Below are positions 18,317 through 25,949 of a DNA stretch of 64,000 nt, piece after piece. Below the pieces are notes generated by a model. It was not told where the DNA came from. It made no database searches and worked only from the letters and a program-made list of their open reading frames with translations. How positions within the stretch are numbered: the stretch's first letter is position 1; the number at the start of each line of letters is the position of its first letter. Source of the DNA: Methylocystis parvus OBBP (lineage in GTDB: Bacteria > Pseudomonadota > Alphaproteobacteria > Rhizobiales > Beijerinckiaceae). Made by a program: the position numbers and the translations under genes. Location: assembly GCF_027571405.1 (NCBI RefSeq), contig NZ_CP092968.1, positions 434,001-498,000 on the forward strand. The letters run 5' to 3'.

Positions 18317-18769
18317 ATGGAAGAGCTGTCGAGACGCGTGGTCGAAGCGACGTCGCTCGAACCTTCGATCGCCAAGGCCGCGATTGGGCATGTGCTGCGG
18401 TTTCTGCGGGACGAGGTTCCCGACGGGCATGTCGGCGAATTCATCGACAAGATGCCGGGCGCGCGTCAGGCGGTCGCGGCCGCGCAGGCGTCGAGCGATG
18501 GGGGCGTGACTCAGGCCATCGAAGGCATGACGAGCTTCATGGGCCATGGCCGCGCGGATTTGAACATCCTCGTCGGCAAGCTCGCCAATCTCGGCCTCAC
18601 CCAGGCGCAGAGCGAAAGACTGATCGAGGAGACCTTGCTGCGCGCCGAGTCGCTCATCGGCGCGGAAGGCGTCGCGCGGATCAAGTCGCTGCTGCCGGCG
18701 CTGGCGCAGCGCAGCGGCGTGACGGCGACCAATACGGAAAAACCGGACGAGATGCGGCCGGGCCTGTAG
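18317..18769 (+). CDS. DUF2267-like protein, paralogue 1
   Basis: 150 residues from ATG 18317, chosen because a perfect AAGGAGG lies 13 bases upstream. The N-terminal half (MEELSRRVVEATSLEPSIAK, then AAIGHVLRFLRDEVPDGHVGEF and DKMPGARQA) closely parallels the gene at 19091. An Ala/Ser/Gly linker is followed by a second helical part (ILVGKLANLGLTQAQSERLIEE). No signal or membrane segment. The closest family I recognise is the small helical DUF2267-type proteins, function unknown. A 26-nt perfect hairpin follows the stop. Confidence 0.72.
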   Translation: MEELSRRVVEATSLEPSIAKAAIGHVLRFLRDEVPDGHVGEFIDKMPGARQAVAAAQASSDGGVTQAIEGMTSFMGHGRADLNILVGKLANLGLTQAQSERLIEETLLRAESLIGAEGVARIKSLLPALAQRSGVTATNTEKPDEMRPGL

Positions 18770-18780
18770 TCGAGCAGGCA

Positions 18781-18806
18781 GGAGTGACGCGGCCGCGCGT
18801 CACTCC
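18781..18806 (+). terminator. Perfect hairpin after the first DUF2267-like gene
   Basis: An 11-bp perfect stem GGAGTGACGCG/CGCGTCACTCC with loop GCCG lies 12 bp past the stop. There is no U-tract after it (TTCGCTC), so it may be a weak or factor-assisted terminator or an mRNA 3'-end stabiliser. Confidence 0.5.
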
Positions 18807-19090
18807 TTCGCTCAATCGACGAACATGATGTCGGAATTTTTGCGCGTAGCGCGTCGGATTGCGTAACTGATATTTTCTTGGCGTCGTCGGCGCGGAAGCT
18901 GACCCAATCCCCGCAGCTTGTCCATTGAACTCACGTCGGAATGCTCCGGCGGCGTGAGGCGCGTCCCTCTTAACGCGCGGCGCCTTATTGGCTTGCGCTC
19001 GTCAATCTGACGGTCGCGCGCCGCCCCTTGCAATTGTCACGATCCGCGGCGACAGTTCCCGCGCCCTCAAAGGCCAAAGGGAGGAATTAG
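18807..19090. other. Intergenic region before the second DUF2267-like gene
   Basis: About 280 bp without a convincing gene. It should hold the promoter of the 19091 gene. AAAGGGAGGAATTAG directly before that ATG is a strong ribosome site. No repeat or RNA structure is obvious. Confidence 0.4.
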
Positions 19091-19474
19091 ATGGATGAAT
19101 TGATTGAGCGCGTTTCCGCTGCGATCGGCGTCGACGCCGGCGTCGCAAAGACCGCGATCGGCCATGTGCTCGCCTTCCTGCAAAAGGAGCTTCCCGAAGG
19201 CCCGGTGGCGGAGTTCTTCGACAAGGCGCCCGGCGCGCGCGAGGCGGCCGACGAGGCCTCGGCCGGCGCGGATGGCGGCGCGGGCAGTCTGCTCGGCGGC
19301 CTGCTGAATTCCGGCCTGATGGGCGTCGCGACGAAGCTCAACGCGCTCGGCCTCGACATGGGCCAGATCCAGAAGCTCGGTCACGAGATTTTCGGCTATG
19401 CGAAAACCGTCATCGGCGAGGAGAAGGTGAAGGAAATCGCCAATTCGATCCCGGGCCTGTCGCAGTTTATGTGA
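19091..19474 (+). CDS. DUF2267-like protein, paralogue 2
   Basis: 127 residues. It starts MDELIERVSAAIGVDAGVAK, followed by TAIGHVLAFLQKELPEGPVAEFFDKAPGAREA, aligning position by position with paralogue 1 at 18317. A Gly-rich linker (ADGGAGSLLGGLLNSG) replaces the first gene's linker, and the C-terminal helix ends EKVKEIANSIPGLSQFM. GGGAGGAATTAG gives a strong ribosome site. It is a cytosolic, small helical protein of unknown function. The REP-like palindrome starts just after its stop. Confidence 0.75.
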   Translation: MDELIERVSAAIGVDAGVAKTAIGHVLAFLQKELPEGPVAEFFDKAPGAREAADEASAGADGGAGSLLGGLLNSGLMGVATKLNALGLDMGQIQKLGHEIFGYAKTVIGEEKVKEIANSIPGLSQFM

Positions 19475-19485
19475 GACGTCCAACC

Positions 19486-19560
19486 GTTATTGCGAGCGAA
19501 ACAAAGCAACCCAGAGTTGCGGCTGTTGCCCTGGATTGCTTCGCTTCGCTCGCAATGACG
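19486..19560. repeat. REP-like palindrome, copy a (left of the GIY-YIG gene)
   Basis: Left arm GTTATTGCGAGCGAAACAAA... pairs with right arm ATTGCTTCGCTTCGCTCGCAATGAC (19533-19559), an imperfect hairpin about 75 nt long. The same core (CATTGCGAGCGAAGCGAAG) recurs at 19873 and, in part, at 24854. It ends 15 bp before the GIY-YIG start codon. Confidence 0.82.
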
Positions 19561-19574
19561 GCTAAGCTGACGAA

Positions 19575-19862
19575 ATGAGAAACCCGGCCGTTTACATTGT
19601 CGCCAGCAAACGCAATGGCACGCTCTACACGGGCGTGACATCGAATTTGCCGAGACGCATCTGGGAGCACCGAGATGAGCTTCGGGACGGCTTCACCAAG
19701 CGCTATGGGTGCAAATTACTTGTCTGGTATGAGTTTTACGAAACAATGCCCGAGGCCATTACGCGTGAAAAGCAGCTTAAAGGCGGATCGCGCGCGAAAA
19801 AACTTGCTCTGATTGAATCTATGAACCCAACATGGCGAGATCTTCACGAAGAGCTTCACTAG
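19575..19862 (+). CDS. GIY-YIG nuclease superfamily protein (UPF0213-type)
   Basis: 95 residues. The GIY-YIG core is VYIVASKRNGTLYTGVTSNL (residues 6-25; here the signature reads VYI...LYTGVT). The catalytic Arg is likely in LPRRIWEH and the conserved Glu in REKQLKGGSRAKKLALIE. This matches the single-domain YhbQ/UPF0213-like nucleases, whose cellular role is poorly defined. The gene lies between two REP-like palindromes, 15 bp after one and 11 bp before the next, and its own ribosome site is weak. Base composition is lower in GC than its neighbours, hinting at recent acquisition. Confidence 0.9.
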   Translation: MRNPAVYIVASKRNGTLYTGVTSNLPRRIWEHRDELRDGFTKRYGCKLLVWYEFYETMPEAITREKQLKGGSRAKKLALIESMNPTWRDLHEELH

Positions 19863-19872
19863 CATCCATTCC

Positions 19873-19949
19873 CGTCATTGCGAGCGAAGCGAAGCAATCC
19901 AGAGTCTCATCCCTGCACTGGATTGCTTCGCCTTCGGTTCGCAATGATA
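19873..19949. repeat. REP-like palindrome, copy b (right of the GIY-YIG gene)
   Basis: Left arm CGTCATTGCGAGCGAAGCG (19873-19902) pairs with CTGGATTGCTTCGCCTTCGG (19918-19949) around a 15-base loop. It is nearly identical to the right arm of copy a. It sits between the GIY-YIG stop and the convergent murJ stop. Confidence 0.85.
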
Positions 19950-19958
19950 GGAGGGCAA

Positions 19959-21497
19959 TCACCGCCTCCCTCTCCGCAAACTCCCGACCCGCACGCCCGC
20001 AAGATGCAGCGCGCCAATGAGCGTCGCTGCGTAAACGACCGCCCCCGCAGCGCCCAGCGCAATCAGGGCGACCAGATTCGCCTGCGCGCCGAAATGCAGC
20101 CCGAGCGCCAGGGCCGGCGCGCGGCCGAATATGGCGACGAGCGTCAGCAACATGCAGGCGAGGAAGGTCGCGCCGACGGACTTTGCAAACACGCCGTCGA
20201 AATCGATCAGCTCGCGATGGATCGCCAGCGCGACGAGGGCGCCGAGATTGATCCAGAGGCCGACCGAGGTCGCCGTGGCGAGGCCGACGGCTCCCAGCGG
20301 GCGGAAGAGGGCGACTTTGAGCGCCACATTCACGGCGAGCGCCGAGAGCGCGATCTTCATCGGGGTCGAGGTGTCGCCGCGCGACTGGAAGCTCGCGCGC
20401 GCCGAGGCGATCAGCACCAGCGCCATCAGACCCGCGCCATAGGCCGCCAGCACGTCGCCCGCGGCGACCGCGTCATGCGCGGTGAATTTGCCGCGCATGA
20501 AGAGGCCCGCGACGATCAGCTCGGGGATCGTGTCGAAGGCGACGAAGAAGGGCGCGGCGAGCGCGATGGTGAGCGCCATCGTATTGCTCTGCGCCTTATG
20601 CGCGCCGTCGACGTCGCCGGAAGCGATGCGGCGGCTCATCTCGGGGAGCAGCACCGTGCCGGCCGCAATGCCGATCACGCCGACGGGAAGCTGATAGAGC
20701 CGTTCGGCGTAGGAGATCGCGGAGACGCCGCCATCGGCGAGCATGGAGGAGAGGATCGTGTCGGCGAAGACGGCGATCTGCGGACTCGCCGAGCCGATCA
20801 CCGCCGGGCCGAGCATGAGAAAAAATTCGCGCACGCGCGCCCAATGCGGCTTGCGCAATCCGCGCAGCACGCCGATCTGGCGCGCGCCCCACATCAGCAG
20901 CCCCAGCTCCAGCGCGCCGGAGATGGTGACGCCCCAACTCGCCGCATAGCCGGCGTTGGGAAAGAGAAAGGCCACGGCCAGCGCCGCCATGACGGTGAGG
21001 TTCATGAGATTCGGCGCGAAGGCCGGCAGCGCGAAGCGGCCATGCGCGTTGAGCGCGCCCATATGGAGCGCGAAGAGCGTCATGAACAGAAGATAGGGGA
21101 AGGTGATGCGCGTCAGGCTGACCGCCAGCGCGAATTTCTCCGGCCGGTCGCCGAGGCCCGGCGCGAGCAGCGAGACGAATTGCGGCGTGAGCAGCCAGAC
21201 CAGCAGCAGCAGCACGATCTGCGAGGCGAGGAGCAGGGCGTAGACCTCGCCCGCAAATTCCTCCGCCGGCTCGTCGCCTTCCTGCTCGAGCGACTTCGCG
21301 TAACAGGGAATGAAGGCCGCGTTGAAGGCGCCTTCGCCGAAGATGGAGCGAAAGCTGTTGGGCAGGCGCTGGGCGATGAAGAAGGCGTCGGAGACGGCGC
21401 CGGCGCCCATAATGGCAGATTGCATCGCAAGCGACAGGAATCCTGTCACGCGCGAGAGCAAAGTGAAGCCGCCGACCGAGAGTAGACTGCGAATCAT
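19959..21497 (-). CDS. murJ: Lipid II flippase MurJ
   Basis: 512 residues with about 14 membrane helices. The N-terminus MIRSLLSVGGFTLLSRVTGFLS and the motif FRSIFGEGAFNAAFIPCYA are diagnostic for MurJ/MviN; the central Arg/Asp positions and SARASFQSRGDTSTPMKIA are also typical. It translocates lipid II across the inner membrane for peptidoglycan synthesis. It appears monocistronic here. In some relatives trpS follows, but here a REP-like palindrome and the GIY-YIG gene do. Confidence 0.95.
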   Translation of the reverse strand: MIRSLLSVGGFTLLSRVTGFLSLAMQSAIMGAGAVSDAFFIAQRLPNSFRSIFGEGAFNAAFIPCYAKSLEQEGDEPAEEFAGEVYALLLASQIVLLLLVWLLTPQFVSLLAPGLGDRPEKFALAVSLTRITFPYLLFMTLFALHMGALNAHGRFALPAFAPNLMNLTVMAALAVAFLFPNAGYAASWGVTISGALELGLLMWGARQIGVLRGLRKPHWARVREFFLMLGPAVIGSASPQIAVFADTILSSMLADGGVSAISYAERLYQLPVGVIGIAAGTVLLPEMSRRIASGDVDGAHKAQSNTMALTIALAAPFFVAFDTIPELIVAGLFMRGKFTAHDAVAAGDVLAAYGAGLMALVLIASARASFQSRGDTSTPMKIALSALAVNVALKVALFRPLGAVGLATATSVGLWINLGALVALAIHRELIDFDGVFAKSVGATFLACMLLTLVAIFGRAPALALGLHFGAQANLVALIALGAAGAVVYAATLIGALHLAGVRVGSLRRGRR

Positions 21498-21616
21498 TTC
21501 ATGGCTTCTACAGCAATATTGCCAAAATCCGCCTATCCCGCCTCCACTGGCGCCGTCGCCGGACTTGGCCTAGCTTGGAAGCGGCGCGTAGGAACGGGCG
21601 TTTGCGGGCAGGGATC

Positions 21617-21970
21617 ATGAAGGCAAGTCTATTGCTCGCGCCCGTCTTTCTTATCTCCATGGGGCTGCCCGCACGGGCCCTGCGCTGCGGGACGCAGCTC
21701 GTCGAGGAGGGCCAGACGCAGGGACAGGTCCTCCAGCTTTGCGGCCGGCCGTCCTCGACCGATAGCCATGTGGAATATCGGCCGGACGTCTACGCCGCGC
21801 CGCCGCAGCCCCTCATTCCCGGCCAGCCTTACTCTTATTCGGGACCCTCGATCATCGAGGTCCGGGTCGATCAATGGATCTATAATTTCGGGTCGACGCA
21901 ATTGATGCAGTCGCTGATCTTCGAAAACGGGCGCCTCGTCCGGATCGACGACCTCGGCTATGGGCGTTGA
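21617..21970 (+). CDS. DUF2845 family exported protein
   Basis: 117 residues from ATG 21617 (GCAGGGA just upstream); the 14 codons before it look untranslated. A signal peptide (MKASLLLAPVFLISMGLPARA) precedes LRCGTQLVEEGQTQGQVLQLCGRPSS, the conserved two-Cys start of DUF2845, and the end is VRVDQWIYNFGSTQLMQSL...GRLVRIDDLGYG. Periplasmic or outer-membrane-associated, unknown role; the shape (Cys pair, short beta protein) resembles SmpA/OmlA-like modules. Confidence 0.8.
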   Translation: MKASLLLAPVFLISMGLPARALRCGTQLVEEGQTQGQVLQLCGRPSSTDSHVEYRPDVYAAPPQPLIPGQPYSYSGPSIIEVRVDQWIYNFGSTQLMQSLIFENGRLVRIDDLGYGR

Positions 21971-22089
21971 CGGCGCGCCGGGCACTTATTCGCTCAGAGA
22001 TGCGGACGCGCACAGCGGCCGCTCAGTCTGTGCGGCTTGATAGATTTGCGCTCGGCGAGGCGCGTGAACGACCAATTGGACGCACAAGG

Positions 22090-22518
22090 ATGAAAAGCTT
22101 TCTCCCCGCTCTGGCCGCCCTGGCCATTATCTCCTTTTTCCAGACGGCGCTCGCGGCGCCGGCCCTTGAAGCGACCTCGCTCTACAAGACCATGACCCAT
22201 GGGCGCCGAACTCTGGAACAGAGCCAGTGGCCGGAAGCTGTGAAACGCGTTTTCAGAAAAGCGGACGCCGAGCTGAAAAAGATCGAGCTTTGCAACGAGG
22301 GGGCCTATTCGATTTTCACCGTCGTGTTCAAATACGATCCTAATGGCCCCAATGACCATTACTACAACAGGATCTTCGTCGACCTTGCGGCCGCCAACAA
22401 CTACCGCTCATACGCCGTCGTCGATCCGTCATGGGGGCAAGTGGTGGAGGCGTCGGTCAAGGGGAAGAACAAGATTTCCATTGAGCGCGAGGAATTCGAC
22501 GCGCCGGCTGGGCAATAG
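22090..22518 (+). CDS. Small exported protein, unknown
   Basis: 142 residues from ATG 22090. It has a Sec signal (MKSFLPALAALAIISFFQTALAAP), a helical middle (SQWPEAVKRVFRKADAELKK) and a single Cys (ELCNEGAYSIFTVVFKYD) in a beta-rich C-terminal part. AAGG directly abuts the ATG, so the ribosome site is unusual; an earlier in-frame start would lose the signal peptide. No family recognised. It ends 35 bp before the convergent GT2 stop. Confidence 0.6.
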   Translation: MKSFLPALAALAIISFFQTALAAPALEATSLYKTMTHGRRTLEQSQWPEAVKRVFRKADAELKKIELCNEGAYSIFTVVFKYDPNGPNDHYYNRIFVDLAAANNYRSYAVVDPSWGQVVEASVKGKNKISIEREEFDAPAGQ

Positions 22519-22552
22519 GCCGGGAGCCGAAGCGGGGCGATGTTGGTCCCCT

Positions 22553-23518
22553 TCATCGCGCCTTTTTCGCTTTTTCGCCTCCAACCCGTTCCGCCACGAG
22601 ATAGAGCGGCCGTCCCTTCACCTCGTTGAAGATGCGGGCGATATATTCGCCGAGAACGCCCAGCGAGATGAGCTGCACGCCGGAAAAGAAGGCGATCGAT
22701 ACGACGAGGGTCGGAAAGCCCGGCGTATCCACGCCGAACAGCATTGTGCGCGCCCAGTAATAGCCCGCCATGCCCAGCGCGAATATCGAGATGGCGAGGC
22801 CCACATAGGTCCAGACTTTCAGCGGGATCGACGAAAAGGACATCAGCCCGTCGAGGGCGAAGCGCACGAGCCGCGTGAAGTTGAATTTGGATTCGCCGCT
22901 CGCCCGCGCATCGACTTCGAAGGGCACGCCGATCGATTTAAAGCCGATCCAGGCATAGAGGCCTTTGTTGAATCGCGCCCGTTCGCGCATGGAGAGCAGG
23001 GCGTCGACCGCCTGCCGGTCCAGCAGCCGGAAATCGCCGGCGCCGGGCGGCAGCGGCACGTCGCCGAACTTCTCCAGCAGGCTGTAGAAGAGCTCCGTGA
23101 AAAAGGTTCGCATCTTCGGGTCGGTCGCGCGGTCGGTGCGCTGGCCGTAAATATTCTTGTAGCCCTCGCGCCATTTCTCGACGAATTGCGCGACGACCTC
23201 CGGCGGGTGCTGGAGATCGGCGTCCATGATGACGACGGCGCGGCCGCGCGCTTCGTCGAGCCCGGCGGCGATCGCGACTTCCTTGCCGAAATTGCGGGAG
23301 AAGGACAGAGCGCGGAAGCGCGGCTCTTCGGCGCAAACGGCGCGCAGCTCGTCGAGACTGTCGTCATGCGAACCGTCGTCGATAAAGATCGCCTCGAAGG
23401 TCACGCCCGCGCCTTCGAGCGCCGGGACGAGCCGCTGGCCGAGGGGGCGCAGATTGGCGCGCTCGTTGAATACCGGGATGACGACCGATATATCGGGGGT
23501 CTCGATGCTGTCGTTCAT
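22553..23518 (-). CDS. GtrB/DPM1-type family 2 glycosyltransferase with two C-terminal membrane helices
   Basis: 321 residues from ATG 23518 (a TTG at 23530 adds four). GT-A motifs are VVIPVFNERANLRPL, FIDDGSHDDS, LSFSRNFGKE and the DxD in IMDADLQHPPE. Two helices (YVGLAISIFALGMAGYYWA and LVVSIAFFSGVQLISLGVL) and GEYIARIFNEVKGRPLYLV are the hallmarks of GtrB/ArnC-type enzymes that load a sugar onto a polyprenyl phosphate. Product is unknown. It is divergent from a ChbG-like deacetylase, suggesting a lipid-linked sugar modification pair. Confidence 0.9.
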   Translation of the reverse strand: MNDSIETPDISVVIPVFNERANLRPLGQRLVPALEGAGVTFEAIFIDDGSHDDSLDELRAVCAEEPRFRALSFSRNFGKEVAIAAGLDEARGRAVVIMDADLQHPPEVVAQFVEKWREGYKNIYGQRTDRATDPKMRTFFTELFYSLLEKFGDVPLPPGAGDFRLLDRQAVDALLSMRERARFNKGLYAWIGFKSIGVPFEVDARASGESKFNFTRLVRFALDGLMSFSSIPLKVWTYVGLAISIFALGMAGYYWARTMLFGVDTPGFPTLVVSIAFFSGVQLISLGVLGEYIARIFNEVKGRPLYLVAERVGGEKAKKAR

Positions 23519-23575
23519 GGCTGGGTTCAATCAGAAAATCCGGGCGCGGCATAGATGGGCGAGGGCAGGGCGGCA

Positions 23576-24433
23576 ATGGCGAAGGATCGCATCATCGCGC
23601 TTTGCGCCGACGATTACGGCCTCTCATATGGCGTAAGCGTCGGCATTTTGAAGGCGCTCGACGCTGGACGGCTGACGGCGGTCTCGGCGCTGGTCACCGG
23701 GCCGCGCTGGCCCGCCATGGGCCGCGATCTGCTCCGACGCAGCGAGAACGCCGATGTCGGGCTGCATTTCAACCTCACTCTGGGCCGGCCGCTCGGACCG
23801 ATGCCGGCTTTCGCGCCGGCCGGGACCTTCCCGCCTGTCTCCAAGGTCATCCGGGCGGCGATGCGCGGCAAGCTCCCAATGGAGGAGATCAGGGCGGAAA
23901 TCGACCGGCAGCTCGATCGATTCGAAGCGGTGATGGAGCGCCGGCCCGATTTCGTCGACGGTCACCAGCATGTGCACGGCTTGCCGGGCGTTCGCGAGGC
24001 GCTGCTCGACGCCATGCTGGCGCGCAAGCTCAGTGGGCGCGCCTGGGTGCGCAACGCCGCGGACAGCGTGCATCGCATCGCGGCGCGGCGCGCTCACTCA
24101 CGCAAGGCGCTCGCCGTAAGGGCGCTCTCCTCGGGCTTTCACCGGGCCGCAAATTGGCGCGGTTTCGCGACGAATGACGGGTTTTCCGGCTTCTCGGATT
24201 TCGATGCGGGGAAGGATTACGCCAAATCCTTCGAATCCTATCTGCGCGCGCCGGGCCGGGCGCATCTTGTCATGTGCCATCCGGGCCATATCGATGACGA
24301 ATTGAAGGCGCAGGATCCGGTGACGATCACGCGCGAGCAGGAACTCGCCTTTCTCCTCTCGCCGCGCCTGCCCGAAATGCTGGAAAAGCGCGGGCTGAGG
24401 CTGGCGCGGCTCAGCGCGGCATTGTGCAAGTGA
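23576..24433 (+). CDS. ChbG/HpnK (YdjC) family carbohydrate deacetylase
   Basis: 285 residues from ATG 23576 (GGGCGG upstream); an ATG at 23555 adds seven. Metal-site motifs are LCADDYGLS (Asp-Asp near 10), VGLHFNLTLGRP, FVDGHQHVHGLPGV and MCHPGHID. YdjC proteins remove N-acetyl groups from oligosaccharides (ChbG) or act on hopanoid sugars (HpnK). No hopanoid genes are adjacent; the neighbour is a divergent GtrB-like transferase 57 bp away, so it may deacetylate a lipid-linked or EPS sugar. Confidence 0.88.
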   Translation: MAKDRIIALCADDYGLSYGVSVGILKALDAGRLTAVSALVTGPRWPAMGRDLLRRSENADVGLHFNLTLGRPLGPMPAFAPAGTFPPVSKVIRAAMRGKLPMEEIRAEIDRQLDRFEAVMERRPDFVDGHQHVHGLPGVREALLDAMLARKLSGRAWVRNAADSVHRIAARRAHSRKALAVRALSSGFHRAANWRGFATNDGFSGFSDFDAGKDYAKSFESYLRAPGRAHLVMCHPGHIDDELKAQDPVTITREQELAFLLSPRLPEMLEKRGLRLARLSAALCK

Positions 24434-24553
24434 CCAGCGGGAGCCATGCGCAGGAGCCTCTCGGCGCGCTGAAAAGGCGAGGCGCCTGCCGGGTGAACGA
24501 AAAGGCGCGGCTGCGCGCGACGCGGCAAGCGGCGGCGATTTCGCCTTTCGCTA

Positions 24554-24748
24554 TCAGAGATGAGCGCGGATGGCGGCCTTCACATTTGCGCGGTGAAGGC
24601 CGGCGACCGCGCTTCTGATCGGCGCGTCGCCGAATTCGCAAAGAACGAGCAGCGCGCCGAGCAGCATCGGAATCGTTCCGCCGGTCCCCGCAGCGTAAGC
24701 GTGAAGCGCTCCATAGAGCAGGGCGAAGCCGCCGATAATACCGAGCAT
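24554..24748 (-). CDS. 64-residue membrane protein, unknown
   Basis: The ORF is supported by a perfect AAGGAGG seven bases before its ATG. Two hydrophobic stretches (MLGIIGGFALLYGALHAYAA and TIPMLLGALLVLCEF) suggest a two-helix inner-membrane hairpin with a basic tail (HRANVKAAIRAHL). No family recognised. The gene is alone between the convergent deacetylase and the nadC end. Confidence 0.7.
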   Translation of the reverse strand: MLGIIGGFALLYGALHAYAAGTGGTIPMLLGALLVLCEFGDAPIRSAVAGLHRANVKAAIRAHL

Positions 24749-24853
24749 GTCAAGCCTCCTTCATTGTGAGGAAGGTTGACGTGAAAAGTTCAGAAAATTG
24801 CGATCCGGTTCGTCGAAAGCGCGTTAACGGACGGCAAGACTTCAGCGCGTCGT

Positions 24854-24872
24854 GAGCGAAGCGAAGCAATCT
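24854..24872. repeat. Partial REP-like element (half site)
   Basis: GAGCGAAGCGAAGCAATCT repeats the arm of the palindromes at 19486 and 19873, but I see no matching second arm nearby, so it looks like a decayed copy. Confidence 0.6.
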
Positions 24873-24913
24873 CGCGCGACGCGACTTTGTCGCCGGCGCT
24901 CGTCGCGACGACG

Positions 24914-25765
24914 TCAGGCGATCGCTATATCGAGACCCAAATCCAGCACGCGCGCGGAATGCGTCAGCGCGCCGACGGAGATGAGGTCGACGCCGGTCTC
25001 GGCGACGGCGGCGATCGTTTCGAGAGTCACGCCCCCGGACGCCTCGCAGATCATCCGGCCGGCGACCATCTCGGTCGCCTTACGCAAGTCGTCGGGCGGC
25101 ATATTGTCGAGCAGCACGGCGTCGACGCCCTCGGTGAGGACGTCCTGCAACTGGTCGAGCCTGTCGACCTCGATCTCGATCTTGACGAGGTGGCCGACGA
25201 AAGCCTTGGCGGCGCGCAGGGCGGGGACGACGCCGCCGGCGACGGCGATGTGGTTGTCCTTGATAAGCACGGCGTCGTCGAGACCGAAGCGGTGATTGGC
25301 GCCGCCGCCGCAGCGCACGGCGTATTTCTCGAAGGCGCGCATAAGGGGCGTCGTCTTGCGCGTATCGCAGACCTTCGCCTTCGTATGCGCAATGCGCGCC
25401 GCATAAGTCGCTGTCAGCGACGCGATCCCGCAAAGTCGGCCCATAAAGTTCAGCGCGACGCGTTCTGCGGAGAGAATAGCCCGGGCGGGCCCTTCGATGC
25501 GCGCGACGATTTCGCCCGTCTCGACTCTGGCTCCGTCCTCGCCCCAGGCTTCGAAGGCGACGTTCGAATCCATCTGCGCAAAGGCCGCGCGCGCCAACGC
25601 CAGTCCCGCGACGACGCCCGCTTCCCGCGCTGCGATGACCGCTCGGGCGTTGGCGCTCGCCGGGATCGTCGCTTGCGTCGTGACGTCGCCCGCGCGGCCG
25701 AGGTCCTCGGCCAGCGCAGCGCGTACGGCGTCGTCGATGAGGATGGGAGAGAGGTCGAAGATCAT
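24914..25765 (-). CDS. nadC: Nicotinate-nucleotide pyrophosphorylase (carboxylating)
   Basis: 283 residues from ATG 25765. The longer reading to 25942 translates the palindromic repeat and is not credible. Family motifs are [63 protein letters not shown] and LIKDNHI. It converts quinolinate and PRPP to nicotinate mononucleotide, the last step of the de novo branch encoded here. It is the distal gene of nadA-DUF4202-nadB-nadC, separated from nadB by a palindromic repeat that could affect mRNA stability or relative expression. Confidence 0.96.
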   Translation of the reverse strand: MIFDLSPILIDDAVRAALAEDLGRAGDVTTQATIPASANARAVIAAREAGVVAGLALARAAFAQMDSNVAFEAWGEDGARVETGEIVARIEGPARAILSAERVALNFMGRLCGIASLTATYAARIAHTKAKVCDTRKTTPLMRAFEKYAVRCGGGANHRFGLDDAVLIKDNHIAVAGGVVPALRAAKAFVGHLVKIEIEVDRLDQLQDVLTEGVDAVLLDNMPPDDLRKATEMVAGRMICEASGGVTLETIAAVAETGVDLISVGALTHSARVLDLGLDIAIA

Positions 25766-25800
25766 GGGCGTTGCTCGTAGCGCGGCGATACTGGGCGCGC

Positions 25801-25919
25801 TCTTCCCTCCCCCTTGCGGGGAGGGGCAGGGGTGGGGGTCAACGATCTTGGGCGTATGTCTCGGCTGGCCCCACCCGACCCCGCTTCGCGGGGCCACCCT
25901 CCCCGCAAGGGGGAGGGAT
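25801..25919. repeat. Dispersed palindromic repeat, copy 2 (nadB-nadC spacer)
   Basis: The outer arms TTCCCTCCCCCTTGCGGGG and CCCCGCAAGGGGGAGGGA are near-perfect inverted repeats. Inside are GGGTGGGG and CCCCACCCGACCCCGCTTCG, with a nested CCCCGC/GCGGGG hairpin. About 119 bp in all. It lies within the transcribed spacer of the nad operon. Confidence 0.85.
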
Positions 25920-25949
25920 GAGATCGTGGCGCATTCGGGCAATGGGACA

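Noticed and set aside
19878..21485. 535-codon plus-strand ORF over murJ
   Set aside because: Highly charged Arg/Glu repeat-like text typical of antisense of a membrane protein; murJ is unambiguous.
24914..25942. 342-residue version of NadC
   Set aside because: The first 59 codons translate the palindromic repeat; NadC homology begins at MIFDLSPIL.
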